DNA of 64,000 bases from Adiantum capillus-veneris (GCA_014529385.2 CM043944.1:170162740-170226739), one strand, 5' to 3'; positions 1 through 11,639 are shown, numbered from the stretch's first letter. Notes: generated by a model not told the origin, from the letters alone. Translations and numbers: made by a program.

Positions 1-596
1 TGACTTAAGCATCTTACCCCCCATGCATAGGAAGCTTCTGAAGCAACTTCCTCATTAAATGTGATAAGTACCTCAAGTACCTTAGTCATCAAGCATGACA
101 AGCACCTTAGGTGGGGTTCCCACCTCAAGCACAGCCTTAGCTTGCTTAAGTTTAGGTCAAGTTCCCACATCAAGCACAGCCCTAGCTTGCTTAAGTTTAG
201 GTCGAGTTCCCACCTCAAGCACAACCCTAGCTTGCTTAAGGTTCCCACCTCAAGCACAGCCCTAGCTTGCTTAAGTTTAGGTCGAGTTCCCACCTCAAGT
301 TCAGCCCTAGCTTGCTTAAGGTCAAAGGAATTTTAACACTAACCATTGGAGGTCTTTAATGAAGCTAACCCTAAGGTCTTTTAAGCTTCATTAGTTGCAC
401 ATTGCTCTTTGATAGACTACCTCCTTTTGGACCCTTATTGAGATGTAACCATCTCTCCTTTTTGGTCCCGTGTTGAGATAGGTCTAGAAGCACATGTCTC
501 TATTCTAATTCTTGTTCCCAATTATTCTCCCACATCAAATGATCAGTTTAATATGAGAAAATCATTTGGTAAAGTTAGATATTATATTTTATGACA
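1..596 (-). repeat. Partial LTR of the outer-element family, reverse orientation, cut by the window edge
   Basis: The sequence is the reverse complement of the LTR at 5166-5600 and 20312-20740. On the minus strand the LTR starts at 596 with TGTCATAAAA and runs off the left edge. It contains about five tandem units of roughly 45-58 bp built on the words CCTCAAGCACAGCCCTAGC and TTAAGTTTAGGTCGAG, which correspond to the GAGGTGCTTGTC repeats of the plus-strand LTRs. Open frames here, also repeated at 1199-1474, only translate this minisatellite and are not genes. Confidence 0.85.
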
Positions 597-667
597 TTAC
601 CTCTCTCTTGAAATCATAGTCGTCCTCGACTATGAGGTAGACAAGATAAAGCCTAGTCATTAGTCCA
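597..667 (-). other. Remnant of retroelement internal region with purine tract
   Basis: This short stretch matches, in reverse complement, the bases just upstream of the 3' LTR at 20240-20311, including the purine tract AAGAGAGAGG. It lies between two LTRs of the same orientation, so the whole coding interior of this element and the 3' third of its 5' LTR have been lost. Confidence 0.75.
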
Positions 668-1734
668 TGTAGGCTTTCACTCTCACAAGCTTGGAGAAGG
701 AGGTGGTGTTCCTCAACTTTCACCAAGTGAGAATAGCCTTGCAAATGAGTCTGTGTGATGGTGTATATCCCCCTAGCACCCACCTTTCTTGCTTTGGGCA
801 AAAATTCTACTTGCTACAAGCTCATTGGACCCCTCTCCCCTTAGCCAATCACCTCCAGCATGCAGTCAAGCATATGGGTAGTCTTTTGACAAGTGTCCTC
901 CTTACCCCTTAGAGAGAGAGAGAGCTTGAAAATATCTAGATACTTGTTAGATGGAAGTAGAATCTCATTGGACCCCTCTTTAGCCCAACCAATAGCATTC
1001 AAGCACACCATGTGGTTAAGCTTAGTGAGAGTCTAACATGTGTCCCATGTGCTCTTTTAGAATTTCCCTAACTTTGATATTTTTATGCATAGGAAGTTTC
1101 TCAAACAACTTCCTCATTAAGTGAGTAGGTTCTCTTTTTGACTCAAGCATATTACTCCCCATGCATAGGAAGCTTCTGAAGCAACTTCCTCATTAAATGT
1201 GATAAGTACCTCAAGTACCTTAGTCATCAAGCATGACAAGCACCTTAGGTGGGGTTCCCACCTCAAGCACAGGCTTAGCTTGCTTAAGTTTAGGTCGAGT
1301 TTCCACATCAAGCACAGCCCTAGATTGCTTAAGTTTAGGTCGAGTTCCCACCTCAAGCACAACCCTAGCTTGCTTAAGGTTCCCACCTCAAGCACAACCC
1401 TAGCTTGCTTAAGTTTAGGTCGGGTTCCCACCTCAAGTTCAGCCCTAGCTTGCTTAAAGTCAATGGACTTTTAACACTAACCATTGGAGGTCTTTAATGA
1501 AGCTAACCCTAAGGTCTTTTAAGTTTCATTAGTTTCACATTGCTCTTTGATAGACTACCTCCTTTTGGACCCTTATTGAGATGTAACCATCTCTCCTTTT
1601 TGGTCCCGTGTTGAGATAGGTCTAGAAGCACATGTCTCTATTCTAACTCTTGTTCCCATTTATTCTCCCACATTAAATGATCAGTTTAATATGAGAAAAT
1701 CATTTGGTAAAGTTAGATATTATATTTTATGACA
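668..1734 (-). repeat. Second LTR of the same reverse-oriented element, 3' truncated
   Basis: The reverse complement matches the LTR at 5166 to about 6080, starting with TGTCATAAAA at 1734 and ending near the word CTCACAAGCTTGGAGAAGG at about 680. The last 600 bp of the 1.5-kb LTR and the primer site are absent. Together with 1-667 it forms an LTR, mini-interior, LTR structure of which only one outer boundary (1734) lies in the window; the expected target duplication would begin at 1735. Confidence 0.8.
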
Positions 1735-4229
1735 GGGCATATGCTACATCCCATACACAGCAAAAGGGAAGGGGGAAGGGCAAGTATACCAACTATAAAA
1801 CTTGTGGAAATTGATCTTGGATTTTTTAGCTCACTATGTCTTTGCATTGAAATTTTATTTGACCTTTATCCCCTCGTCCTAAAGATAGAAATCAATGAAA
1901 ACTATGGGGAAAGAAGGAAAGCACAAAATTTGCCTACTTGTGTCCCTCCTAGCCTCTAACGCTTGATTTGGCTCCTTTCTCAACATTATTCTTCTTCTTT
2001 TTCCAACTGCATGCCCACCCTTGGTTTGGAAAGAAGAGAGAGTAGGATTTAACCAAGCATACAATGTACATGTTTTGTGCTATAAAGGTTGTACATGATT
2101 GGATTAACTTTGATTGTTTCTCTCTTCGATGCTGCTATTGGAACATGGCTTGATAGCAAGTCACAAAGACAATTACTCAAGCCTTTTCCTTGTACTACCA
2201 TAACAACAAGAAGATTTTGGGGTGATCTAAATAGTAGTATCAATTGTCTCAGGGCTTCCCATGAACACCACCAATGTTGGAACTCTTAGCTTCTTTTAAT
2301 GCTATTTACTAGTGTGTATTTCATGTCATATAACTAGAGTGCTTTGTTCACTCGTTTGTATTGAATTGATGTCAAGACAAATGAATTAGAAAAGAGCATG
2401 TACACAATTGTCATGGATTCTAAAACCAAAACAACACCAATATGACATCTTTTTTCAAGGTGCCTAACTAACAGTTTTGCCTCCTCCATGTCAGCAATTG
2501 CGCAAATACTACTTATTATTAGCACACGTGATATTAATTCTCTAATTCTATTGCATGCTCAAAGTCCAATCGTCAAGCGAGCCGCATTGGAGGTGAGAGG
2601 AGGAAGCGCAAAATAGACCCGATGGCCTCTACACCAAGACTATGCACAATGGCCTCGTCATGGAAGGTACACAATAGGGGCACCACCTAGCTTGGAATGT
2701 GGTTAGGACGCATGGTAAGGGATCAACACAAAACACAAGGAAGACGTGAGAGAAGGAGAGAGAGGGGAAGAGATAATTAGAGCTTCATTAATATAGGCTT
2801 CATAAACACCATACAAACATTCACGAGGGGAATTGCACATAATCAACAACTCACAAAGTCATGTGTGCATGGTAACTCAAACCTCTTGTCCATTAAGAAA
2901 ACAAAACAAATAATTGTAGTCAGTACTATGACATAGAAGAACTATGTGTTTGTAGAGGTGCATACACAAGGATGTACGTATGAGAGCGTGAGTGCTAGAG
3001 CTTGATTGTCTGTGTGTCAAGGCTTGATCATGTCAAAGCTTTGAGTCCCCGTTTACAAAAGAGAATGCCTCCTCTTATAGGCCAGAGAGTGAATAGAGAA
3101 GAGATTATGAGCAAGAGGAGTTATTACAAAGTAACCTCAGTTAGAGGCATTCCCCCAATGAGAGAGCTCCATGTGCCCTGCGTATTGATCAATTTCCTCC
3201 TAATTAATCGCCTTCATCATGGCAAGCTTTGTCTCCATGCCACCTTCCATAGCTTGAGTCCAAGGGCTTCCTTATAATATTTGAGAGAATCTTGATAAAG
3301 TAAGAGAAAATCCAGCAATAATGGAGAGAAACCTATAAGAAATTATGTGTGTGTAGTTGGATAACCATGACTTCTTCCTCATGTGGACAAATAGGCTCCA
3401 TCATTTCGGCCATATCTCTTAAACTGCAGCTTTAATTTTTTTTAAAAAAAATAGGGGCAGAAAGATCAGCTCAACGTCTACAACTTTGTTTTAAAAAGCT
3501 TTTTCCAATTAGGAATGGAAAAAATAGAGAAAAGTCCCACAAAAATATGTGTTCGTCTTTTCCCTTCCAAAAGTCTTCCAGGTGGTCCCCTCTTGACTCC
3601 ATGTGCAAGCGTTGTGTCCACAAGTGAATTATGATTGAATTTGATAATATTTTGTTGAGTCCAACTCTATAATGCATAAGATTCTCCTCCCTTTCACTAT
3701 TGACTCTTATTCTTCACATGTAGTGATCGTCAGGTAGTGACCATCAGGTAGAATCAGCATCCAATGATTTTTTGTTTTCATAGGGTTTGTTCCTACCTCT
3801 CCTTATTTCCAAGATCCAAATGTGTCGAAACCATAGCGATGTACAAAATATATACATAGATTTGTTTTGTGATTTTCATGCATCAGGTCCCTCATTCTCC
3901 GCGAAGCCTTGAAGCCTTGCCATAAAGTGCATACCAAGAGAGAGGTGGACCAAAAATTTGAAAAGAGCCCTCAAAGGACTCTCTTGATTGCTCTCATAGT
4001 AGCTTTCTCAAAATGCCTTTCCTATTAAAAAACGTATGCAAGTGTAGTAGTTCTCTTTGTCTGGGATAATGCCACATTTTTTCCTCATGCCATCAAAAGT
4101 TTGGATTGTAGGTGAGGAGAATTCAAAGACCACATAAGGGATTAAGCAAGTTTTGTAGGTGAGGAGAATTCAAAGACCACATAATGGATTGAGAAAGTTT
4201 TGTAGCATTACAAGGAACTCCAAGATATC
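1735..4229. other. Stretch without recognisable genes
   Basis: No coding region, RNA gene or element boundary can be supported. A minus-strand frame at 2334-2525 has faint PPR-like spacing but too little identity to call. An imperfect A/T run lies near 3430-3452, and a 47-bp tandem duplication at 4108-4201 (words GTAGGTGAGGAGAATTC and AAAGACCACATAA). The sequence probably consists of old repeats decayed beyond recognition. Confidence 0.5.
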
Positions 4230-5160
4230 ATAGCTACTCTTGGACTAAACCAATTATTCAAAAAGGATAGTTTGACAATATCTAGAGCAGACTGAGTGAC
4301 TACATGCATTGGGCACACTAAGAAAAGTGATGGTACCTAGCAAGGTACCCTCATGTTGCATCCAACAAAGGTAGTTCAAGCAAAGCTTCCTTGGCCACAC
4401 ATATCTTCCATAATCGCACTCCAAGAGACTTTGTCTAGAGAGAAACCATCACATCGCATCTTGTGAAAACATCTCAAAGCTTGCTTGCCACAACCATGCT
4501 GGCATATTAGGCAACAATCGATAGGCTCGAAGAGACAACAATTCGCATAGAATGCTCGTCAAGAACTTTATGTTCTTTTGTAAGGGCACCATATCTCACA
4601 TACAAATATCAACCAAATCATTGCTAGGAACAACATCTTTCTCCAAGGAACTTTATGTTCTTTTGTAAGGGCACCATATCTCACATACAAATATCAACCA
4701 ACTAGGAACAACATCTTTCTCCAATATTCCCTAACCATTAATCTCATTGTGAACAATTATGAAGGTCTTGGGTAAGCCCACATTCTTTCAAGGTGCAAGC
4801 ATAGGTGCTTGTAATTGGCGAGCAGCCTTCCCTTGCATTTGGTTAAAATAGCCTAGATCTTTCTTGCCATGGCAATGTTGGGTATATTTTGCGATCAATG
4901 TGCTTCAAGTGATGACATCCTAGAGCGGATGCCCATTAAAAACTTTTTATGCTTTTGTACAGGCACCACATTTTGCATACATATCAACCAAAGCACTGCC
5001 AAGAACAGCATCTTTCTCCTTCCCTTTGCATGTCGTCAAAATAGCTGAGAGCTTCCTTGCCACAATCATGTTGGGCATGTCTTGCAATCAGCATGACACC
5101 AACAAATGACATCCTAGAGATGATGCTCATCAAGATTTTTTGTGCATCCTTTGATGAAAA
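4230..5160 (-). pseudogene. PPR protein pseudogene, C-terminal part
   Basis: PPR proteins of this kind bind organellar RNA and act in editing or splicing. Read on the minus strand the region gives degenerate P/L/S repeats: at 5080-4990 the words LIARHAQHDCGKEALSYF and DDMQREG, at about 4660-4420 GALTKEHKVLDEHSM followed by QHGCGKQALRCFHKMRCDG, and at about 4310 ITFLSVPNACSHS, which resembles the repeats before the E domain. Frameshifts and stops occur between repeats. An 85-bp duplication at 4564-4725 repeats one repeat segment (ACTTTATGTTCTTTTGTAAG). The gene was split by the element inserted at 5166; its upstream part is at 38635-39450. Confidence 0.75.
4564..4725. repeat. 85-bp tandem duplication inside the PPR pseudogene
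   Basis: Two adjacent copies start at 4564 and 4649, both beginning AACTTTATGTTCTTTTGTAA and ending with CAACATCTTTCTCCAA. The second copy lacks about 8 bp. The duplication post-dates loss of the PPR reading frame or helped to destroy it. Confidence 0.8.
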
Positions 5161-5165
5161 CAATG
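5161..5165. other. Left target-site duplication CAATG of the nested block
   Basis: CAATG directly precedes the LTR start TGTCATAAAA and recurs directly after the LTR end CCATTACA at 38630-38634. Five-base duplications are normal for LTR retrotransposon integration, so the two positions mark the ends of a single insertion 33.5 kb apart. Confidence 0.88.
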
Positions 5166-6678
5166 TGTCATAAAATCTAATATCTAACCAGCCCAAATGA
5201 CTTTCTCATATTAAACTGATAATGTGGGATAATAAACGAGAACAAGGGTCAGAATATAGACATGTGCTTACGGATCTATCTCAACACGGGGCCAATGGTA
5301 AAGGGGTCCAAATGAGAGATGGTTTGTCAAAGAGCGAGGCTAACTAATGGAGCTTAAAAGACCTTAGGGTTAGCTTCATTAAAGACCTCCAATGGTTAGT
5401 GTTAAAAGTCCTTTGACCTTAGGCACCTTAGGCAAGCTAGGGCTGAGCTTGAGGTGGGAACCCAACTTAAGCTTGAGGTGCTTGTCGTGCTTGATGACTA
5501 AGGTGCCTGAGATGCTTGTCATGCTTGATGACTAAGGTACTTGAGGTGCTTGTCATACTTAATGAGGAAGGTGCTTTAGAAGCTTCCCATGCAAAAAGAG
5601 ACCCTACAAAGGAGGGGGAAGTCCCAAAGCTAGGGGAATCTTTGATTTAACCTCCCACTCACCCAAAGGGTGTGCCTTTTCTCAAGGGGGAACATGGGAC
5701 ACATGTCACACTCTCCCTATGCTTAGCCACATGGTGTGCTTGAATGCTATTGGTTGGGTTAAAGAGGGGTCCAATGAGCTTCTAGTTCCATCCAACAAAT
5801 ATCTAGATATTTTCAAGCTCTCTCTCTAAGGGGTAAGGAGGACACTTGTCCAAAGACAACCCATGTACTTGAAATGCATGTTGCATGTGATTGTCTAGGG
5901 GGAGAGGGGTCCAATGAGCTTGAGACATGAGAAAAAGGTAGAACTCACCCCAAGCAAGCAAGGGGGTGTTGGGGGGATACACACACACACACACACACAT
6001 TTTGTGGATTCATTCTCACTTGGTGAAAGTAGAGGAACTCCATCTCCTTCTCCAAGCTTGTGAGAAGTGAGAGCCTACACCAAGACTCTTGGCTATGGAA
6101 TGCAAATCCAACCAAGAACCATGCTTCAATGCTTAAACTTTTCATCTTCTCCATCTTCATTACTATGCTATTATGTATGCTAGCAAGAAGAGTGATGATG
6201 AGTGAGGAACTATTTCTTTCTCCTATGGAATGTTTCTTCTTCCTCTTCCCTACCCTCATTCCCCGCTAGCTCTATCCACCTTCGGCGTTTGAGGCCTTGG
6301 GACTGAGGCTTGGGATAGTTAATGCTTTCTACAAAGTTTATGTTATGCTTGTGATGCATGAAGCTTTCCATCTTCATTGCATCACCTAGGTCACAAGGAA
6401 CACAAAGATTGTATTGTACCAAGTCTCTCTTGATGGGAGAAACTATAATACAAATGTCTATTGGAGGGGGGACCGGCTCCGTATGAATCCGGTCCTCAAC
6501 TATTGTCATGTTCTCTAAACTCTCTCTTGCAAAAGTATTGTTCATGCCAAGATAAATAAATACCATGTTTATGTTGCTACAATCAATTAAGTTCACCTGC
6601 TATGCTCACAAGGTAATCTTATAGAAGTGCTTTATCTAATTTCGCTACTCTCAAAGTTCATAGGCCATTTCCATTACA
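5166..6678 (+). repeat. 5' LTR of the outer element
   Basis: The LTR starts TGTCATAAAATC and ends TTCCATTACA, 1513 bp, immediately before a primer-binding site. It contains tandem units of about 44 bp (GAGGTGCTTGTCATGCTTGA) at 5455-5570 and a CA microsatellite at 5982-5999. The start matches 20312-20740 and the end matches 37960-38629, so it serves as the key for reading the split 3' LTR. Confidence 0.85.
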
Positions 6679-6679
6679 T

Positions 6680-6692
6680 TGGTATCAGAGCA
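6680..6692 (+). other. Primer-binding site, initiator Met-tRNA type
   Basis: TGGTATCAGAGCA lies one base after the 5' LTR end. It matches the common plant retrotransposon primer site complementary to the 3' end of initiator Met-tRNA, where minus-strand DNA synthesis starts. Confidence 0.9.
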
Positions 6693-7091
6693 TTTGGTTT
6701 CTCTTTTTTGCCTTAATAAGAGAGGTACTTAAGTATCCTATTAATAGTTGACTTTGTTAATTATATTAGGGTAAGTGGGACTAGGATCTATTATTGGTTT
6801 TGTTGAGCCCACTATTGGGATATGGTGCACACCTCGGGAGCTTTGGTTTTAATAATGGAGTCTTTTTAGACTTGCCTACGGCTTTACCATTATTGAGCCA
6901 TAAGAAGTCCGAAAGGAGCTATCCCTCGGCAACTTCGCTATGTTAGACTCACTCCACTACTCTCTATAATTAACCAATTCGAGCCGTGGGTGTAGATACT
7001 TAAGTGCCTATTTTCAAAGGCTAAGAGGAGTAGCAACTAAGGTTTTGAATTGCCAAAGCATACACTAAGTAAACACATAAGTTTAATTAAC

Positions 7092-7440
7092 ATGGCTGAC
7101 AATAACCAAGAGAGTAGAATGAACATTGATAACTTTGATTTTGCACATGAAGGTGCTAATGATGATGCCCCCATGTTTGTTAATTATCTTGTTACTAGGT
7201 TGCAACAAGCTATGGGCAAACCCGCTTTGAAAGCCGAAGTTACTCAACAACTTCGTGTTTATGAGATTTCCTTTCCTCTCCAAGAGGAGAGAGAGCTTAG
7301 GAGGCCCCTTGATGAGACCCCCAAAAGAAGACTCTCTCCCATACGAGAGGTGGAATCCAAAGACCAAGAAAGTAATGAATCCCTAAGTTCCTCCAAAGAT
7401 GTGGCTCCACGAAGATGTAACCAAGAAAGTAATGAATCCC
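7092..7440 (+). pseudogene. Outer-element gag, N-terminal fragment
   Basis: An open frame begins at ATG 7092 (MADNNQESRMNIDNF) about 400 bp after the primer site, a usual gag position; an upstream in-frame codon at 7050 is less likely. The product is acidic then Arg/Ser-rich, and a 60-bp direct repeat encodes QESNESLSS twice (7365-7395 and 7421-7451). From about 7440 the sequence becomes homologous to the gag of the Tat-like copy at 22110 onward, so the outer gag is fused to a different family. No zinc knuckle belonging to the outer gag remains. Confidence 0.55.
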
Positions 7441-9296
7441 TAAGTTCTTGGACCACACAGAGGGATGAAGGAGCCAAAGGCAATAAAGGTAGTCGCCACA
7501 GTTTCAGCAGAAAAGCTAGGGAGGAGACATAAACTGAGACTGATGAAGAAATTGATTGGGATGTTGATACGGACCATTACAAGAAATTTTCAAGAAAGAG
7601 ACAGGTTCCTAAGGTCAGAAGAGGCAGAAACGATGATGATCGACGTGATTATATCTCTTCATTAAAAATTTCCTTTCGAGTGTTCAAAGGTGGGAAGAAA
7701 GATGATCTGGATGTTCATATCCAAGCCTTTGAATAGTATGCTGAGTTGAAGAATATTGATGAAGATGACTGGGGGGAATGCTTTTCTCAGACATTGAAGG
7801 ATGCAACAAACAAATGGTACTACCATTATCTAGCTTGTCAACTCAAGTCATACAACAAACTGCTCAAAGCTTTCCAACTAGAATATTCAGATAATAGAGG
7901 AGATGAGGATATCCTCTGTGAACTGGATAAGATAAAGCAAGTAAAATTATCAGTCAGAAGTTATGTTGAGAAAATCAAGGAGCTGACCAAGTAGCTGTAA
8001 GAACCACCATCAGAAAAGAGGTTGCGAGCATGGTTTTTAAATAGGTTCTATAGTAAAAAACTTAGGGAACATGAGGTACCTGCACCAACAAAGAAGTTTA
8101 ATGATTTGGTGTAGCACGCCCTGAAGCTCAAGCAATAGGCAAAGAAGGAGAAGAATCACAAGAAGAGGAGGTCCAGTGGTAGTAGCTCTTCCACTAAGAA
8201 TTTTGATTCCACTAACACCTCCAGTAGCTCTGAATGTAGCTCAGATGAAAAGAGCAAAGACAAGGCCAAGAAAGGGTCTTGGTCTAGAAAAATTGATGAA
8301 TGGCCCGACAGATTGCTGAAATCAGCGAGACCAAACAACCAGTGAGAAGGATGGAAACCTGGTGCTTAAAGTGTAAATCCAAAGATCATGTTTCCAATGA
8401 ATGTCCATAGTGTACTTATTGTAAAGCCTATGGCCATTTGTGGAACAATTGTGGCATTCATATTCATCATTTCAAGAAGGGAAAAGATCTATCAGTAGTG
8501 GCATTCACCAAAGCTGAACCAGTCAGAGCGGAAACTACCAATGTACCCCAAGAAGAGAAATTGGGTATCAGTGGCACTGGTGCTTAGCGCGGCAGATACC
8601 AAGGAGGTACTGTCCGGGGGGGGGGGGGGGTCGTGGTACTTTCCAGAACAGAAGCCTGAATTGTTATACTTGTGGCAAGTATGGGTATTTTGTGGCTCAG
8701 TGTCCAGAAACACCTACTACTGCGGCTACTAAGGCGAGGGACCCAGGGCCAGTTCCTGTACGGGCAGTTACATGCAGTAAAGGGGTGGTCATTGAGGAAA
8801 TTGCAGATGAGCCGGTAAAAACAGTCAGTCTGAAGGTAGCAAATGGGCTCAACAGAGAGAGGTGTGGAAGGCGAAGGGTAAATAAAAGGTGGTTGATAAA
8901 TGGCAGAAGTATAGAGAACTGGCGATGAAAATCACAGAGGATTTAACCAAGAAGCTGCCAGAGCAGCAAGAGAGTTCTGATGCTCGGGTCATTCAGAAGA
9001 TACCAGCCCAACCTTCTAAAAAAACACAACTAGATCAGTCAGGATCTGGGATTTCTGAGACCATGTTGACTGCAGTTCAGGAATTGATGAAAGAATTAGG
9101 GACTGATAGAAGAGTTGAAGGCACCAGAACAAAGAAATGGTACCATGCGGAAATTTCTGGTTCTTCAAGTTTTGATAACAACTCTGATCATGAGAGGGAG
9201 GAAATTCATGTCAAAATTTGCAATAGAATTAAAAAACTCACAGTTGAGCTAGATGACATTAGAAAAACTTTGCCTGAAGCAGCGAAATTCATCTGA
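7441..9296 (+). pseudogene. Gag of Tat-like copy 1 (three zinc knuckles)
   Basis: Gag builds the virus-like particle and packages RNA. A retrotransposon gag domain lies at 7660-8100 (NIDEDDWGECF, DEDILCELDKIKQ), followed by a Ser-rich stretch, two adjacent CCHC knuckles at about 8357-8460 (CLKCKSKDHVSNEC, CTYCKAYGHLWNNC) and a third at about 8658-8705. In the third the metal-binding His is Tyr (GKYGYFVAQC versus GKYGHFAAQC in copy 2). A C-terminal acidic segment (REEIHVKICNRIKKL) spans 8889-9296. Stops sit at positions where copy 2 has CAG, CAA or CGA, so decay is mainly C-to-T. A poly-G run occurs at 8618-8632. Confidence 0.75.
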
Positions 9297-9448
9297 CAGC
9301 GAAGGAAGGCTGAGGCAGAGGCAAGAGCAAAATACTTGGCCGCTGTCAGAGATGATGAAGTGTCAGTGATCCAGGTGGATTACAAGGTTAGAAAAGAGTG
9401 GGAGCCACTATCTGGTGTCATACTGGATGGACGAGCAGGAGTGAATAT

Positions 9449-10019
9449 TCCATACACGGGAGCAGGACGGTCGGATGCACACGATCACAGCCAGCCAGTG
9501 GGCATCGGTTGAGAGCAATTTTCTCTCGCCTTTTGTAGTCTTTAGACTTGGTTCCCTTACTTAAAGGCACAATCGCCTTTAAGTGGGAGGTTGTTGGGGT
9601 ATAGGTGCCTGTGCCTTGCCCGGCCGCCTAGAGTCTGGGCGCCCACTGACTTGTATACCTTATACATAGCATAAGTGTATAGGGGGCTGCTCACTCTTTG
9701 AGTCTCCCCACCCATATCTGTGTGTCGTGTGTCTCCTTCTCTCTCTCACTCTCCGTCTGTGGTGCTCTCCAATCCCCTTCATTACACAAGTATCTCTCTC
9801 TTTCTTTTGCTCTAACTCTCTTTGTTTTATTTGGTGTGTGTCTTGGTGTGAGATTGCTTGTGTGTGTTTTGTTGCACCTCCCCTTGGTCGTGACAAAATT
9901 TCTCTTGCGTCCTAGTTCGCATCCCGTAACTAGGTGGTGCCCCTTCACTTGGTGACTGTTAGTTTTTTGTTGCTTTCTCTTGCTTATGGTTTCCACAGCC
10001 CCAATTGAGCAGCACAAGA
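9449..10019 (+). mobile_element. Copia-like 3' end fragment with LTR start
   Basis: The fragment is foreign to the interrupted protease. At 9581-9590 the purine tract AAGTGGGAGG precedes a probable LTR starting TGTTGGGGTATA at 9592, the same first 12 bases as the Copia LTR at 59993. The LTR end is uncertain (perhaps the CATTACA at about 9786, giving about 200 bp). The rest is pyrimidine-rich. Orientation is opposite to the gag remnants that follow, so this is a separate insertion. Confidence 0.5.
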
Positions 10020-10560
10020 TCCTTGAGGGGTGTTTAGAGGTTACCTCTCTTGTTGCCCACCTTGGATCGCCTCAATATGTACTTGTACTATGGCCTCTTC
10101 AAGTGTCTTGGGGTCTTGGGTTCTGACATGCTTCTTAAGCTCTAGTGTCAACCCATGGATAAACTTATGCACTTATTGAAATGTATCTAGACACTCCAAC
10201 TTAAGAATCACATCACCATAGTGTGAGATATACTCCAACAATGTCTTACACTGACACATAGAGCACTTGTACCAAGCAAATCAATTTCTATCCGTTTCAT
10301 TTCTAGGAAGAAATTTATTTTCAAAAATAGCCTCAAAGGTTGCTCAAGTTTGTGGTATGATTCCCTTCTGCTTGAGAGACATCCACTATTTGTAGGCCTT
10401 GCCTTCTAGTGCTAGACTCATTTGCAGTGCCTTGACTACATCTAGAGTGCATCTAAGTGAATCCCATCCCATTTTCTTAGGAATATATTCACCTTATCTT
10501 TGTTGGGCTGCCCATGGTGCCACAGACTCCTTTAGCCCAACAATGGCTAGCCCGAGTCTT
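10020..10560 (-). pseudogene. Ty3-type gag fragment
   Basis: Read on the minus strand, 10200-10050 gives KFIHGLTLELKKHVRTQD then PKTLEEAIVQVHIEAIQ, typical of the retrotransposon gag family (PF03732-like, recognised from memory). Upstream on the same strand lie degenerate gag helices (LEYISHYGDVILKLECLDT). Several stops are present. It abuts Copia-type gag in the same orientation, so two retroelement fragments were joined here. Confidence 0.6.
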
Positions 10561-10619
10561 GACATGTGCACAAAATACAATTGGGGTAAACTAGAATAAA
10601 CGGCTATTATTTTTCTTCT

Positions 10620-11335
10620 TCTTCTTGTACAATTTCTACATTTGCTTGTTGCTCCCAACAATTCCATGCAAAGTGTCCACATCGGCCACATCACGATGAC
10701 AAATGATGTGACCCCTTCCTCTGCCTTCTCGTCATCCTCGTCCACAAAATGTGTTGTTTCTGCCTCCTCTGTTGAACATTACTCTCTCTCTGGTTGGTGC
10801 TTCTTCTGGATTTGGTCAATGCTTTGAATCAAACTCTAGGAGCATTTCTTCAACTTCTTCCAGTTTCTTGTCTAGATTTTGTAATGTGGACTCCAAGGTG
10901 TCAAATGGTGGCTTGTCCACATTGTTGAGAAATATTGCAATTGCTTTGTTATCAGGTAAATTCTTCTGGACTCCTTGTTGTTGTTGCTTGAGTGCTTTGA
11001 GCCTATTGAGATGAGCTATAAGGGACTCATCATCTCCTTTTTGCAATTTGTAGAATTGCATGAGAAAATTGGTTTTTGAGCTTCTTGATGCCGTGCCAAA
11101 TTCTTTGTTTAGAACATCCTAAGCTTCTTTAGCATCTCTAATACCAAAAATATATGAAATAACATCGTTGCCAAGTGATTGTGCAATAAGTCCTAGTGCC
11201 TTTTGATTTGCAACCACAATGATTGTTGTAAATGTATCCTCATGTGGCTTTATTGAGTGCCAAAGCCCTTTGAGCATCAATAAGTACATTGTTTTGCTCT
11301 ACGAGGTGAAAAAATTATCTCCATTAAAGACACAC
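10620..11335 (-). pseudogene. Copia-type gag (UBN2-like) with zinc knuckle, fragment
   Basis: The minus strand encodes ALGLIAQSLGNDVISYIFG, a stop, VLNKEFGTASRS, and MQFYKLQKGDDESLIAHLN then RLKALKQQQQGV, the usual gag domain of Ty1/Copia elements. Further downstream, at about 10700-10650, CGRCGHFAWNC is a degenerate CCHC knuckle in another frame. The protease, integrase and RT that should follow are absent; Ty3 gag sequence follows instead. Confidence 0.65.
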
Positions 11336-11639
11336 CTTCAACAAAGAATGGGTATCACAAACCTGAAACCAGCACCTTTCAAAGTTTGAATGGCAGATCA
11401 TCGAGTGGTGCAAGCATCAGGAATGATAGAGAGTCTGCAAATAAGAGTAGGCAAAGAAAAGTTCAAAACTAGCTTCCTAGTACTAGACGTGCAAGGTGCA
11501 TATGGAATTCTATTGGGGTGCCCGTGGGCTGTGAATAGCACAAGTTGTCCATGACTATGCCAATCAGACTCTAACAATACAAGGTGCCAGTAGCAGAATT
11601 CAAATTTAGACAAACAACACTAGGAGCTCGAGAAAGGAG

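Larger units (their letters stand above)
9395..11630 (+). pseudogene. Aspartic protease of Tat-like copy 1, interrupted
   Basis: The protease matures Gag-Pol. The first part (9395-9447) ends in VILDGRAGVNI, corresponding to VILDGGARVNIM of copy 2, a variant of the D-S/T-G-A active-site loop. The frame is then interrupted by about 1.9 kb of foreign sequence and resumes at about 11343 with QRMGITNLKPAPFK, ending near 11600. DGGS/DGGA loops also occur in other plant Tat-like elements (from memory). The copy is dead because of the insertion and later stops. Confidence 0.65.

Noticed and set aside
61-336. Repetitive open frame, also at 1199-1474, with SLLKFRSSSHLKH-type units
   Set aside because: It translates the LTR minisatellite, starts with GTG rather than ATG, and exists only because the tandem units lack stops.
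10494-10745. Minus-strand frame of 83 codons as a small gene
   Set aside because: It is a frameshifted reading across the Copia gag knuckle region and has no independent support.
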